Part shown: piece by piece, positions 41,174-49,895 of the stretch
How the letters are laid out: each line of letters begins with the position of its first letter
How positions within the stretch are numbered: the stretch's first letter is position 1
NCBI RefSeq assembly: GCF_965263005.1
Contig: NZ_OZ253579.1
Coordinates: 4,154,001 to 4,218,000 of the forward strand
Direction: 5' to 3'
Length of the DNA stretch: 64,000 nucleotides
Source: Rariloculus sp965263005
GTDB lineage: Bacteria > Pseudomonadota > Gammaproteobacteria > Steroidobacterales > Rariloculaceae
The notes under the pieces: generated by a model
Database searches by the model: none
Told to the model about the DNA's origin: nothing
The model's input: the letters and a program-made list of their open reading frames with translations, nothing else
Made by a program: the position numbers and the translations under genes

Positions 41174-42187
41174 ATGCACGATCCGATGGATACTCGTGAC
41201 GACTTCGTCGACTCAGTCGGCAATACCCCGCTCATAAAACTGCGCAAGGCATCGGAACTTACCGGCTGCACGATACTCGGCAAGGCCGAGTTCCTGAACC
41301 CGGGCGGATCGGTCAAGGACCGCGCCGCGAAGTACATCGTGCTCGACGCCGAGCGGCGCGGCCTGCTCGAGCCGGGCGGCCTGATCGTCGAGGGCACGGC
41401 CGGAAACACCGGCATAGGGCTCGCGCTGGTCGGAAACTCGCGCGGCTACCGCACGCTGATCCTCATGCCCGACACCCAGACCCAGGAAAAGAAGGACGCA
41501 TTGAGGCTCTGCGGCGCCGAGCTCAGGGAAGTCCCCGCCGTACCCTACCGCAACCCGAACAACTACGTACACATCGCCGAGCGCACTGCCAGGGAGCTTG
41601 CCGCGAGCGCGCAGCACGGGGTGCTGTACGCCAACCAATGGGACAACGAGGCCAACCGGGACGGCCACATGGCCAGCACCGGGCCGGAGCTATGGGAACA
41701 GACCGGCGGCACCGTGGACGGGTTCACGTGCGCCGTCGGCACGGGCGGCACGCTCGCCGGCGTCGGCGCCTTTCTCAAGGACAAGAATCCCGGTATCGTC
41801 ATTGCGGCTGCCGATCCGATGGGTGCGGCAATCCATAGCTGGATCAAGACCGGCGAGCTCGCATCGAGCGGCAGCTCGATCACGGAAGGCATCGGGCAGG
41901 GCCGCGTCACTGGAAACCTGGACGGTGCACAGATCGACGATTCCTACCAGATTCCCGACACCGAGATGCTGCCGGTCGTCTACGATCTGCTGCAGGACGA
42001 AGGTCTGCTGCTCGGCGGCTCAAGCGGCATCAACGTTGCGGGCGCAATCAGGTTGGCCCGCGATCTGGGCCCCGGCAAGACGATCGTGACCGTGCTCTGC
42101 GACTCGGGGTCGCGTTATCAGTCGAAACTGTTCAATCCCGATTTCCTTCGCTCGCTGGACCTGCCTCCGCCGCCCTGGCTCGTATAG
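41174..42187 (+). CDS. cysK: Cysteine synthase A (O-acetylserine sulfhydrylase)
   Basis: PLP enzyme that forms cysteine from O-acetylserine and sulfide. The 337-residue product has the substrate loop SVGNTPLIKLRKASELTGC, the PLP lysine in EFLNPGGSVKDRAAKYIVLD, the loop EGTAGNTGIGLALVGNSRGY, and the phosphate-binding AVGTGGTLAGVGAFL. It is longer than the shortest bacterial CysK. ATG 41174 is used, though ATG 41186 (MDTRDDFVDSVGNTP) is equally possible and neither has a strong ribosome binding site. Two other sulfur amino acid enzymes lie 4-6 kb away. The 3' end overlaps a convergent lipoprotein gene by 56 bases. Confidence 0.94.
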   Translation: MHDPMDTRDDFVDSVGNTPLIKLRKASELTGCTILGKAEFLNPGGSVKDRAAKYIVLDAERRGLLEPGGLIVEGTAGNTGIGLALVGNSRGYRTLILMPDTQTQEKKDALRLCGAELREVPAVPYRNPNNYVHIAERTARELAASAQHGVLYANQWDNEANRDGHMASTGPELWEQTGGTVDGFTCAVGTGGTLAGVGAFLKDKNPGIVIAAADPMGAAIHSWIKTGELASSGSSITEGIGQGRVTGNLDGAQIDDSYQIPDTEMLPVVYDLLQDEGLLLGGSSGINVAGAIRLARDLGPGKTIVTVLCDSGSRYQSKLFNPDFLRSLDLPPPPWLV

Positions 42188-42638
42188 CCGGGCTTCCGTG
42201 CAACCGATCGAGAACGGAGCGGGCGTCGGCGGCGGCGCTTTCGCAGTGCGGCGTGCGGCGCGAGGCCCTCGATCCGCGGACCCAGCCGGGCCGTCGCCCA
42301 TCGCGGCGCGCCGCCGCGATGTCGTTGAGAACCGCACATTCGATCAGCAGCGACTCCTCTGCTGCCTCAAGCGCTCGCCGGTCCCGGTCGCTCAAATCTT
42401 CAGCGTCGGTCGCAAATGCGATCTCGGTCAAGAGCTCGTTCTGCTCCCTGAATACGGCTTCCATGTAGGTACGCAATTCCTCGCTCGCGATCGACAGGCG
42501 CTGACCGCCGGCCGTGGTGACGCCCGTGCAGCCGACAAGTGCGAGGGCGAGCAATGGAGCCAGGGTCCTGCCGGCACCCGCGCGCCTCGCCGCTCTCGGT
42601 GCGACCGCGGGCTTTTGCCACGGGCTGCCAGTGCTCAT
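42132..42638 (-). CDS. Putative small lipoprotein, N terminus derived from a repeat
   Basis: A 168-residue product with a lipoprotein-like signal (GRTLAPLLALALVGCTGVTT, lipobox LVGC). The mature part is helical (ELRTYMEAVFREQNELLTEI and RDRRALEAAEESLLIECAVL). The only start is ATG 42638; residues 5-20 (SPWQKPAVAPRAARRA) are encoded by the right arm of a family 1 repeat at 42582-42630. The gene therefore probably lost its native start and now uses one next to the repeat, or it is a decayed gene. The 3' part overlaps cysK by 56 bases on the opposite strand. Family unknown. Confidence 0.5.
   Translation of the reverse strand: MSTGSPWQKPAVAPRAARRAGAGRTLAPLLALALVGCTGVTTAGGQRLSIASEELRTYMEAVFREQNELLTEIAFATDAEDLSDRDRRALEAAEESLLIECAVLNDIAAARRDGRRPGWVRGSRASRRTPHCESAAADARSVLDRLHGSPAIRARAAEAGPASEGNRD
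42582..42630 (+). repeat. Family 1 solo arm (partial copy, right end)
   Basis: The sequence GCGCCTCGCCGCTCTCGGTG followed by CGACCGCGGGCTTTTGCCACGGGCTGCC matches the right third of the family 1 element. The left part is missing. It lies over the 5' end of the putative lipoprotein gene on the minus strand. Confidence 0.75.
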
Positions 42639-42739
42639 GGAGGATGCTCCGGGTGACAAAGCATGGATCGGCGATGCTCCGCGATTATCGATCCGCCTGC
42701 AACTGCAGACTTCGGCATGTGCGATAATCCCGCGCCGAA

Positions 42740-44770
42740 ATGCGAACTCCCCAAGCCGACATCGCCGTTTCACCCCCGAGGGAGCGCCAGCCGTTGCTCG
42801 ATCAGGCGATCGCGACCGCCATGGCGTGGCTCGATCGGAAACAGACCGAGGAAGGGTTCTGGGTCGGAATGCTCGAATCGAGCTATTGCATCGAAGCGGA
42901 GTGGCTGTTGGCCATGCACTTCCTCGGTTACGACCATCCGCGCAAGACCGGTCTCGTCGCCAAGCTGCTGGCCGGCCAACGTCCCGACGGCGCCTGGGAG
43001 AGCTATTACGAAGCGCCGAGCGGCGACATAAACAGCACTGTGGAGTGTTACGCGGCGCTCAGGTGCGCGGGCATGCCGGCCGACGCCGAGCCGCTCGTAC
43101 GTGCCCGGCAGTGGATCTCAACTCACGGCGGTCTTCGCAAGATTCGCGTCTTCACCCGTTACTGGCTCGCACTGATCGGCGAATGGCCCTGGGATCAGAC
43201 GCCCAACCTCCCTCCCGAGATCATCGCGAACCCGAAATGGTTTCCGTTCAATATCTACAACTTTTCAAGCTGGGCGCGCGCGACGCTGCTGCCGCTCGCC
43301 GTGCTCTCGGCGCACCGGCCCGTCAGGCCGCTGCCGGCGGACCGGCGGCTCGACGAGCTATTCCCCGACGGACGCGACCGCATGGACTACCGGCTGCCGC
43401 ACGACCAACCGCTATTCTCGTTCAAACGGCTGTTTCTCGTCACCGACCGGCTGCTGCACTGGTACCAGAACGTCGGCCTCACGCCGGGCAGAAAGTTCGC
43501 GATCAAGCCCTGCCTGGAATGGATCGTGCGGCATCAGGACGCCGACGGCGCGTGGGGCGGAATCCAGCCGCCGTGGATCTACAGCCTCATGGCGCTCAAC
43601 GTTGAAGGGTACCCCCTGAAACATCCCGTGATCGCGAAAGGCCTGTCTGCGCTCGATGCGCACTGGTCGTACGAACGAGACGGCTCGCTGCATATCCAGG
43701 CGAGCGAATCGCCTGTCTGGGACACCTGGCTGTCGCTGCTCGCGATGCGGGACTGCGAGCGCGACTTTACCCCGGGCATGCAGCGGGCGCTCGATTGGCT
43801 GCTCGACAACGAAGTGACCTATCGGGGCGACTGGGCGCAGCAGAACAAGCACCTCGAGCCCGGCGGCTGGACATTCGAGCGCAGCAATTTTCATTATCCG
43901 GACATCGACGACACGGCTGTTGCGCTCTGCGTGCTAGCCCGTCTGCCCATGCGCCTGCGCAACAAGCCGCGGGTCAAAGCGGCGCTCGACCGGGCCGTAA
44001 CGTGGACGCTGGGCATGCAGTCAAGCAATGGCGGCTGGGCGTCGTTCGACCGAAACAACGACAAGCTCGTCATCACGATGATCCCGTTCAGCGATTTCGG
44101 CGAAGCGCTCGATCCGCCGTCCGCCGACGTCACGGCGCACGTGATCGAGGCCCTCGCGCTGCTCGGCTACGCGCGTTCGGAACCCGCGATCGAGAAGGCT
44201 TACCGCTTCCTGCGCGAGGAGCAAGAGCACGACGGTCCGTGGTTCGGCCGCTGGGGCGTGAACTACATCTACGGTACGGCGGCCGTGCTGCCGGCGCTCG
44301 CCGCGATCGGTGAGGACATGCGCGCGGACTACGTTCGACGTGCCGCGGAATGGCTCGTCGAGCACCAGAACTCCGACGGCGGCTGGGGCGAGACCTGCGC
44401 GTCCTACATGGACGAGGCGCTGCGCGGCCAGGGTCCGAGCACGGCCTCGCAGACGGCATGGAGCCTCATCGCGCTGCTCGCGACAGGGAATCGCGACTAC
44501 GGCGCTGCCGTGCGCCGGGGTCTCGCTCACCTGATCGAAACGCAGCGCGAGGATGGCACGTGGGATGAACTCCACTACACCGGCACAGGTTTCCCCGGCT
44601 ACGGTTTCGGCGCGCGCATCGACTTTCGGGACGAGCGAACGCGACGCCGGATCGCCCAGGGCACCGAGCTGCAGCGCGGCTTCATGATCAACTACAACCT
44701 CTACCGCCACTACTTTCCACTGATGGCCATGGGCCGTGCCCGGAACTACTTTCGCGGCCTTGAGCGCTAA
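42740..44770 (+). CDS. shc: Squalene-hopene cyclase
   Basis: Cyclises squalene to hopene/diplopterol, giving hopanoids that order the membrane. The 676-residue protein has the catalytic acid motif DIDDTA (388-393, the DxDD protonation motif), several QW-type repeats (QRPDGAWESYY, QDADGAWGGIQPPW, QSSNGGWASFDRNN, QNSDGGWGETCASY), and the C-terminal FMINYNLYRHYFPLMAMGR. Length is slightly above the usual 630-660. It starts with ATG 42740. No squalene synthase genes (hpnCDE) are adjacent, so precursor supply is encoded elsewhere. The SDR gene follows after 95 bases on the same strand. Confidence 0.96.
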   Translation: MRTPQADIAVSPPRERQPLLDQAIATAMAWLDRKQTEEGFWVGMLESSYCIEAEWLLAMHFLGYDHPRKTGLVAKLLAGQRPDGAWESYYEAPSGDINSTVECYAALRCAGMPADAEPLVRARQWISTHGGLRKIRVFTRYWLALIGEWPWDQTPNLPPEIIANPKWFPFNIYNFSSWARATLLPLAVLSAHRPVRPLPADRRLDELFPDGRDRMDYRLPHDQPLFSFKRLFLVTDRLLHWYQNVGLTPGRKFAIKPCLEWIVRHQDADGAWGGIQPPWIYSLMALNVEGYPLKHPVIAKGLSALDAHWSYERDGSLHIQASESPVWDTWLSLLAMRDCERDFTPGMQRALDWLLDNEVTYRGDWAQQNKHLEPGGWTFERSNFHYPDIDDTAVALCVLARLPMRLRNKPRVKAALDRAVTWTLGMQSSNGGWASFDRNNDKLVITMIPFSDFGEALDPPSADVTAHVIEALALLGYARSEPAIEKAYRFLREEQEHDGPWFGRWGVNYIYGTAAVLPALAAIGEDMRADYVRRAAEWLVEHQNSDGGWGETCASYMDEALRGQGPSTASQTAWSLIALLATGNRDYGAAVRRGLAHLIETQREDGTWDELHYTGTGFPGYGFGARIDFRDERTRRRIAQGTELQRGFMINYNLYRHYFPLMAMGRARNYFRGLER

Positions 44771-44865
44771 GCCGCAGCCCTCCGGGCGCTCGGGCAGCGT
44801 TCACGCCCGGGACCCCACGCACGCCTGGTGAAGCAGGAACGCCAGGCACAAGGAGAGCGATCGAC

Positions 44866-45570
44866 GTGAGTGAAGCAACGGCGGTAGTCGTCGGCGTCGG
44901 ACCCGGTCTCGGCTCGGCGTTGGTCGACGCGTTTGCCAACGAGGACTACACCGTCTTCGCCGCGGCGCGCGGCGCGACGAAGATCGCGGGTATCGGCAAA
45001 CCACGCGACTCGGGCCGCGTCATCGCGTTCGACTGCGACGCCAGCGTGCCCGAGCAGGTCGATGCGCTGTTTCGTGCCATCGACCGCCACGGTCCACTTC
45101 GCCTCGCGGTATTCAATGCTGGCGCGTTCGCGCGCGGCGACGTCGTCGGTACCGATCCTGCGCAGTTCGAGCGCTGTTGGCGTGTCGGCTGCTTCGCCGG
45201 CTTCCTCGTCGGCCAGGCCGCGGCACGCGCGATGATCGAGCACCGCAGAGGCACGATAGTCTTTACCGGTGCGACCGCATCGCTTCGCGGCAGCGCAGGC
45301 TTCGTCAATCTAGCCTCCCCGAAATTCGCGCTCAGAGCGGTGGCGCAAAGCATGGCGCGCGAACTCGGCCCGAAAGGTATCCATGTGGCGCACGCGATCA
45401 TCGACGGACAGATTCATTCCGAACGCTACTCACATCTGCTCGATGAACGCGGCCCGGAATCGCTGCTTGAACCCGCCGCGATCGCGGACGCCTACGTGAG
45501 GCTCCACCGCCAGCCGCGAAACGCCTGGACGCACGAACTGGATCTACGCCCGTTCGTGGAGAAATTCTGA
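44866..45570 (+). CDS. Short-chain dehydrogenase/reductase-like protein lacking the catalytic Tyr
   Basis: A 234-residue Rossmann-fold protein. The nucleotide-binding motif is VVVGVGPGLGSALVDAFANE and the NAG motif is LAVFNAGAFARGDVVGTD. The active-site stretch reads TGATASLRGSAGFVNLASPK: the Lys of YxxxK is present but the Tyr position is Leu. Members of this subfamily with altered motifs exist; catalysis by the ordinary SDR route is unlikely. GTG 44866 is the start, with AAGGAG about ten bases upstream. It follows the squalene-hopene cyclase gene, but a shared role is only a guess. The substrate is unknown. Confidence 0.85.
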   Translation: MSEATAVVVGVGPGLGSALVDAFANEDYTVFAAARGATKIAGIGKPRDSGRVIAFDCDASVPEQVDALFRAIDRHGPLRLAVFNAGAFARGDVVGTDPAQFERCWRVGCFAGFLVGQAAARAMIEHRRGTIVFTGATASLRGSAGFVNLASPKFALRAVAQSMARELGPKGIHVAHAIIDGQIHSERYSHLLDERGPESLLEPAAIADAYVRLHRQPRNAWTHELDLRPFVEKF

Positions 45571-45606
45571 CGCTTGCGCTCTGGCCGCTCGACGCCCGGG
45601 CCCGGT

Positions 45607-46776
45607 TCAGGCGAAGACTTTCCGAAAAGCCTGCTCCAAATCGGCGGTCAGATCGTCGATGTGCTCGATGCCGACCGCCAGGCGCACGGTGCAATCCCGG
45701 ATGCGGGCCTGCGCCGCTTCCTCAGCGCTCAGGTCGCCGCCCTGATAGAGATCGACGGGCGAAACGAGCGACTCGGTCGAGCCGAGACTCGCCGCCGTCG
45801 CGAAGAGCTCGAGCGCGTCGATGAATGCCCAGGTCTGCGCCTTGTCAGCGCGCAGGTCGAAGCTAAGCACGCCCCCGAAATCGTCCATCTGCCGCGCGGC
45901 GAGCGCATGACCCGGATGGTCGGGGAGCCCGGGATAGAAGACTCGCTCCACCTCTTCGCGTTGGCTCAGGAACTCGGCAACCGCCTGAGCGTTCTCGGAG
46001 TGGCGCCTGTAACGCAGGTAGTAGGTCTTCAGTCCTCTGAGCATGAGAAAAGATACGCCGGGATCCATCGTCGAACCCATATTCACCGCCAGCCGCCGCA
46101 ATGCCGCGATGCGCTCGGTGCTGCCGATGACCATTCCACCCAACGTGTCGCCGTGACCGCCGCCGTACTTCGTCATGCTGTGGACGTAGTAGTCGATTTC
46201 GAAACGGCCGTGACTGTGCAAACCCGCGAACGTGTTGTCGAGCACGGTCGTCACACCGTGCCGCTTCGCGAGCGCGACGAGCTCGGCGATGTCAGGCACG
46301 AGCATCATCGGATTGGTTGGCGACTCGAACAGCACGAGCTTGGTGTCTTCCCTGGCGAACGTCCGCTCGATTCCCTCCCGATCCTCGATGCCGAGCATCG
46401 TGAATTCGATACCGAAGCGCGGCAATAGCTCCCGCACCGCAACCCGCGACGGCCGGTAGGTCTCGGTGAAGATGACGATGCGATCCCCGCATGCGAGATT
46501 GCCGAGCAGCGCCAGCCAGATCGAAGCCATGCCCGTAGCAACCGCGATAGCGTCGTCGCGATCCTGAAGCTCCGCGGCGAGCAACTCCAACTGACGCGTC
46601 GTCGGATTCGCGTCTCGCGAATAGTCGAAGCCATGGGCACTCGCCTCGGCGCCGAGCGATGCCTCGATCGTCGGATACGTGAACTTTACCGACCTGTAGA
46701 TCGGGCTCACGACCGGAGTATTGCCCTTGGGCAACGCCACCTGGGGCTGATGAGTGACAAGGGTCTCTTTCTTCAT
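45607..46776 (-). CDS. Cystathionine gamma-synthase/lyase-family PLP enzyme
   Basis: A 389-residue member of the Cys/Met metabolism PLP family. Features are VSPIYRSVKFTYPTIEASLG, DYSRDANPTTRQLELLAAEL, VATGMASIWLALLGNLACGD, ESPTNPMMLVPDIAELVALA and the PLP lysine in YVHSMTKYGGGHGDTLGG. The SxTKYxxGHxD motif is typical of cystathionine synthases, lyases and methionine gamma-lyases; the exact reaction cannot be fixed. ATG 46776 (MKKETLVTHQPQVALPKG) lies 11 bases after the MOSC gene stop, so it forms a two-gene operon with it. A second family member lies at 47756. Confidence 0.9.
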   Translation of the reverse strand: MKKETLVTHQPQVALPKGNTPVVSPIYRSVKFTYPTIEASLGAEASAHGFDYSRDANPTTRQLELLAAELQDRDDAIAVATGMASIWLALLGNLACGDRIVIFTETYRPSRVAVRELLPRFGIEFTMLGIEDREGIERTFAREDTKLVLFESPTNPMMLVPDIAELVALAKRHGVTTVLDNTFAGLHSHGRFEIDYYVHSMTKYGGGHGDTLGGMVIGSTERIAALRRLAVNMGSTMDPGVSFLMLRGLKTYYLRYRRHSENAQAVAEFLSQREEVERVFYPGLPDHPGHALAARQMDDFGGVLSFDLRADKAQTWAFIDALELFATAASLGSTESLVSPVDLYQGGDLSAEEAAQARIRDCTVRLAVGIEHIDDLTADLEQAFRKVFA

Positions 46777-46787
46777 TCGTTGTGCTC

Positions 46788-47585
46788 TCACAGGATCTCG
46801 ACCTCATTCCCGACCCGGATTTCGCCGAGCTTCCGTGGAATGAGGTTTTGACCGAACATTACCGGACCGTTGACACGCCGATAGGTCTTGAGCGTCTCGA
46901 GCGGCTCTCCGCGCTCGTCGCGCACGCCCGTGTCGGGGTCAACGGTCGTCAAGATACATCGGGAACACTGCCAGGCCACGTCGAATTCGGCTTCACCGAC
47001 ACGAATGCGGCCCCAGCCGTCCTCGTCGTAAGCGTTGTCGGCCGTCACGACAAGGTTGGGCCGGAAACGCCGGATCGACACGGCCTCGGCGAGACGGGCG
47101 TTGAGATCGGCGAGCGAAGCCTCGGAAATCAACAGCAGCGGCGCGCCGTCGGCAAAGCTGACCTCGTCATCGAAATGTGCGCTTCGATGGCGAACCGCGC
47201 GATGATGATGCTCGGCCATGTAAGCGAGCCCGCAGTCCATGCCCATGAACCGCGTGAACCAGCGGTTGATCTCGGGGCCCGCGAGGTGCGCATCGAGCGC
47301 GTCGCGTTGGACCCTGACCTGGCAGTCGCGAGCGCTTTCGAGCTCGCGCGGCAGCGTGAGCGCATCCTGGCCCGGCACCTCGACTAGATAACCGTCCCCG
47401 GTCTGGCGCACGCTTATCGATGCCATCCGCGGCTGCTCCCGCTGCGTTACGAATCGCCCCTTGGCGTCTACGAGCATGAAGCGCCGGTCGCAGGCCAAAC
47501 CGCGCTGCTCGACAACCGCACTCGGCAGCGAAATGCCCCGGCAAGACTTGATGGGGTAGATCGAGATGTCGGTGACCCGAGGCAT
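46788..47585 (-). CDS. MOSC-domain protein (YcbX/mARC-like)
   Basis: A 265-residue protein with an N-terminal MOSC-N barrel (VTDISIYPIKSCRGISLPSA, GLACDRRFMLVDAKGRFVTQ) and a C-terminal MOSC domain (FRPNLVVTADNAYDEDGWGR, then EFDVAWQCSRCILTTVDPDT) that includes the conserved molybdenum-ligand cysteine of the family. YcbX-type proteins bind Moco and reduce N-hydroxylated compounds. It has no ferredoxin domain, so it would need a separate electron donor. It is followed after 11 bases by the PLP enzyme at 45607 and preceded by a family 1 repeat, which lies directly before its ATG at 47585. Confidence 0.88.
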   Translation of the reverse strand: MPRVTDISIYPIKSCRGISLPSAVVEQRGLACDRRFMLVDAKGRFVTQREQPRMASISVRQTGDGYLVEVPGQDALTLPRELESARDCQVRVQRDALDAHLAGPEINRWFTRFMGMDCGLAYMAEHHHRAVRHRSAHFDDEVSFADGAPLLLISEASLADLNARLAEAVSIRRFRPNLVVTADNAYDEDGWGRIRVGEAEFDVAWQCSRCILTTVDPDTGVRDERGEPLETLKTYRRVNGPVMFGQNLIPRKLGEIRVGNEVEIL

Positions 47586-47589
47586 CGCC

Positions 47590-47752
47590 TAGCAGCCCGT
47601 GGCGCAACCCCGCCTCGCACCGGGACCGGCGAAGCACCCGCCTGACAAGGCGCGAGGAGCGAAAATATTGAACATAGTTGAGCGACGAGCAAGGCAGCTC
47701 AGGCGGGATGCATCGTCGGTCGAATGCAGTGGGGCCATTGCCACGGGTTGCT
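47590..47752 (-). repeat. Family 1 repeat, full copy (reverse orientation)
   Basis: About 163 bases from TAGCAGCCCGTGGCGCAACC to GGGGCCATTGCCACGGGTTGCT. The body has CAAGGCGCGAGGAGCGAAAA and GAGCGACGAGCAAGGCAGCT. It fills nearly all of the gap between the stop of the cgs-like gene at 47756 and the ATG of the MOSC gene at 47585 (minus strand), so any transcript joining them crosses the hairpin, and the MOSC ribosome binding site falls at its edge. Confidence 0.9.
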
Positions 47753-47755
47753 CGA

Positions 47756-48907
47756 TCAGATGCGCTGCAACGCGCCGCTCAAGTCGTCAATCAGATCTTC
47801 AACGTCTTCGAGCCCGACCGACAGCCGTACGAGGCCGTCGGTGATCCCGACCCGCTCGCGCTCGGCCTGTTCGACATCGGCATGTGTCATCGTCGCGGGA
47901 TGGGTAATCAAGGTCTCCACCGAGCCCAGATTCTCCGCGAGCGTGCATAGCCTGACTGAATCCATGAGCCGCTTGCCTGCTTCGACTCCGCCGTCGACCT
48001 CAAACCACAGCATCGCGCCGAATCCGCTGGCCTGCCTTCCTGCGAGCTCGTGCTGCGGGAACGATTCAAGTCCCGGATAGAATGCGCGCGTCACCTTCGG
48101 ATGCGATGCGAGGAACTCGGCGATCGCCTGGGCATTCGCCGACTGCCGCTCCAACCGAATCGACAGCGTCTTGGTCCCCTGCAAGGTCAGCCAAGCCACC
48201 CATGGCGACATGATGACACCGCCGGCGTTCTGCACGAAACGCATCTTCTCGTCGAGCTTGTCGCTATCGGCGATCACGGCGCCGCCGACCGTGGCATTGT
48301 GGCCGTCGAAATACTTGGTCGTGCTGTGGACAGAAATGTTGGCGCCGAGCTCGAGCGGACGCTGATAGAAAGGCGTCAGGAACGTATTGTCGACCGCATG
48401 CGGAATACCATGCCGGTTCGCGATTTCTGAGATGGCAGCGATGTCGGTCAGCTTCAAGGTCGGGTTGGCCGGTGTCTCGGTCAGGATCAATCGCGTGTTG
48501 TCCCTGACCGCAGCGCGCACGGCGTCGGGGTCTGCCGTGTTGACGAATGAGAATTCAACGCCGTAGCGCCGATAGACGGTCGTACACAGGCGGTACGTTC
48601 CGCCATAGGCGACATCTGAGATGATTGCGTGGTCGCCGCCGCTCAGGCATGCCTGGATGACGGCCTGAATCGCCGCCATGCCGGTCGCATAGCACGTGCA
48701 CGCGGCGCCGTTCTCGAGCACGGTGAGCTTCTGTTCAAGGGCCTGCACGGTCGGATTGCCGCTGCGCGAGTACGAATAGCCCTTGGACAGGTATTCGTCG
48801 ACCGAGTCCTGGACAAACGTCGTCGTTTGATAGACCGGCGTGAGGATCGACCCCGTCACGGGGTCGGGCTCGACGCCCGCGTGGATTTGCTTTGTCGAAA
48901 AGCCCAT
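47756..48907 (-). CDS. Cystathionine gamma-synthase/lyase family PLP enzyme (CGS-type)
   Basis: A 383-residue PLP enzyme. It opens MGFSTKQIHAGVEPDPVTGS and has PVYQTTTFVQDSVDEYLSKG, YSYSRSGNPTVQALEQKL, YATGMAAIQAVIQACLSGGD and the PLP lysine in VHSTTKYFDGHNATVGGAVI. This resembles bacterial cystathionine gamma-synthase or gamma-lyase, which move sulfur between cysteine and homocysteine. ATG 48907 is chosen because the open frame upstream is unconserved. With cysK, the enzyme at 45607 and this gene, the region has three sulfur amino acid enzymes. Confidence 0.92.
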   Translation of the reverse strand: MGFSTKQIHAGVEPDPVTGSILTPVYQTTTFVQDSVDEYLSKGYSYSRSGNPTVQALEQKLTVLENGAACTCYATGMAAIQAVIQACLSGGDHAIISDVAYGGTYRLCTTVYRRYGVEFSFVNTADPDAVRAAVRDNTRLILTETPANPTLKLTDIAAISEIANRHGIPHAVDNTFLTPFYQRPLELGANISVHSTTKYFDGHNATVGGAVIADSDKLDEKMRFVQNAGGVIMSPWVAWLTLQGTKTLSIRLERQSANAQAIAEFLASHPKVTRAFYPGLESFPQHELAGRQASGFGAMLWFEVDGGVEAGKRLMDSVRLCTLAENLGSVETLITHPATMTHADVEQAERERVGITDGLVRLSVGLEDVEDLIDDLSGALQRI

Positions 48908-49087
48908 CGGCTTTCTCCGCGAACGCAGTGAGGCGCGAATGATACCGGAAAAGCGGCCGCAGCCCCGCGCCTCGCGCGAGCGCTCGTGCGTTCGTTTGAG
49001 CTTGCGGCCGCACAAGCGCACGCGCTCGGCCGAACCGGTCCCGCGCCAGTTCCCGTCCCGTAAACAAGACCCTGTTCAGCGCCTCCC

Positions 49088-49199
49088 GGCATGACTGCCG
49101 GCAAGGCATGGCTGCCGGCAAGGCGGGGCTGGCGGGGAATGGTGGGCTCAGTGCGAAGTGCCGCATCACAACCAGTAACCGTACCATTTGTGGGACGGG
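49088..49199. repeat. Family 2-related dispersed element (degenerate)
   Basis: The stretch contains GGGGAATGGTGGGCTCAGTG and GCCGCATCACAACCAGTAACC, which align with AGGGAATGGTGGGGCC and GCCGCAACACGGTCAGTAGCC inside the element at 16506-16767. It ends CCATTTGTGGGACGGG, matching the right inverted repeat there. Short direct repeats (CTGCCGGCAAGGC, twice) lie at the left. It accounts for about a third of the 333-base gene-free region 48908-49240; the remainder shows no structure I can name. Confidence 0.65.
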
Positions 49200-49240
49200 A
49201 TACTTGAATGGTAGTTTTGCCCGACAGACGAGGTGAAACG

Positions 49241-49735
49241 ATGCGACTCGATGGTTCCTGTCAGTGTGGGAAGGTACGGTTCAAGCTCAGGTCCGCGCAC
49301 CCGTACCCGTTCAATCTGTGCTATTGCGGGATCTGCAGGAAGACTGCGGGCGCCGGCGGCTTCGCGATCAATCTGAGCGGCGACTACGAGACGCTCGAGG
49401 TCGAAGGCCGCGAGCACATCACCGTCTACCAGGCGGAACTTGCCGATGCCGAGACGGGCAAGACGAGGACGAGCAGCGCCGAACGCAGCTTCTGCTCGAT
49501 TTGCGGGAGCATGTTGTGGGCCTGGGCGCCCGATTGGCCCGAACTCGTCCATCCCTTCGCGTCGGCTGTCGATACGCCGTTGCCCACGCCGCCGGAGCGG
49601 ACTCATCTGATGCTCGGCTCCAGGGCGGGCTGGGTAGGCGTGCGCGCCGATCCGCACGATCAGTTCTTCGAGCGTTACCCGTCTGAGTCGATCGCCGCCT
49701 GGCATCAGCGCCTCGGCCTCGAGCGACCCGACTGA
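49241..49735 (+). CDS. GFA-family (glutathione-dependent formaldehyde-activating-like) zinc protein
   Basis: A 164-residue protein with the GFA fold: GSCQCGKVRFKLRS carries the first CxC, NLCYCGICRKTAGAGGFAIN the CxxC, and FCSICGSMLWAWAPDWPELV the third pair, together binding two zinc ions. Family members include S-(hydroxymethyl)glutathione synthase, but most have no proven activity. ATG 49241 is preferred because GAGGTG lies six bases upstream; an ATG at 49208 would add a non-conserved leader. It stands alone. Confidence 0.88.
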   Translation: MRLDGSCQCGKVRFKLRSAHPYPFNLCYCGICRKTAGAGGFAINLSGDYETLEVEGREHITVYQAELADAETGKTRTSSAERSFCSICGSMLWAWAPDWPELVHPFASAVDTPLPTPPERTHLMLGSRAGWVGVRADPHDQFFERYPSESIAAWHQRLGLERPD

Positions 49736-49895
49736 GCGGCCGCGAGTCCGCCCGTCGCCTCCTCGTCCTCGAGGCGCACGTGCCGGCCGGGGCTCGACCG
49801 CCTGAAAGACATGACCTGGCCGAGAGCGCGATCGGCACGGTGAAATCCGCTTATCATTGGGCATGACACAAATCCATCCGTTCAAGAGTATTCGA

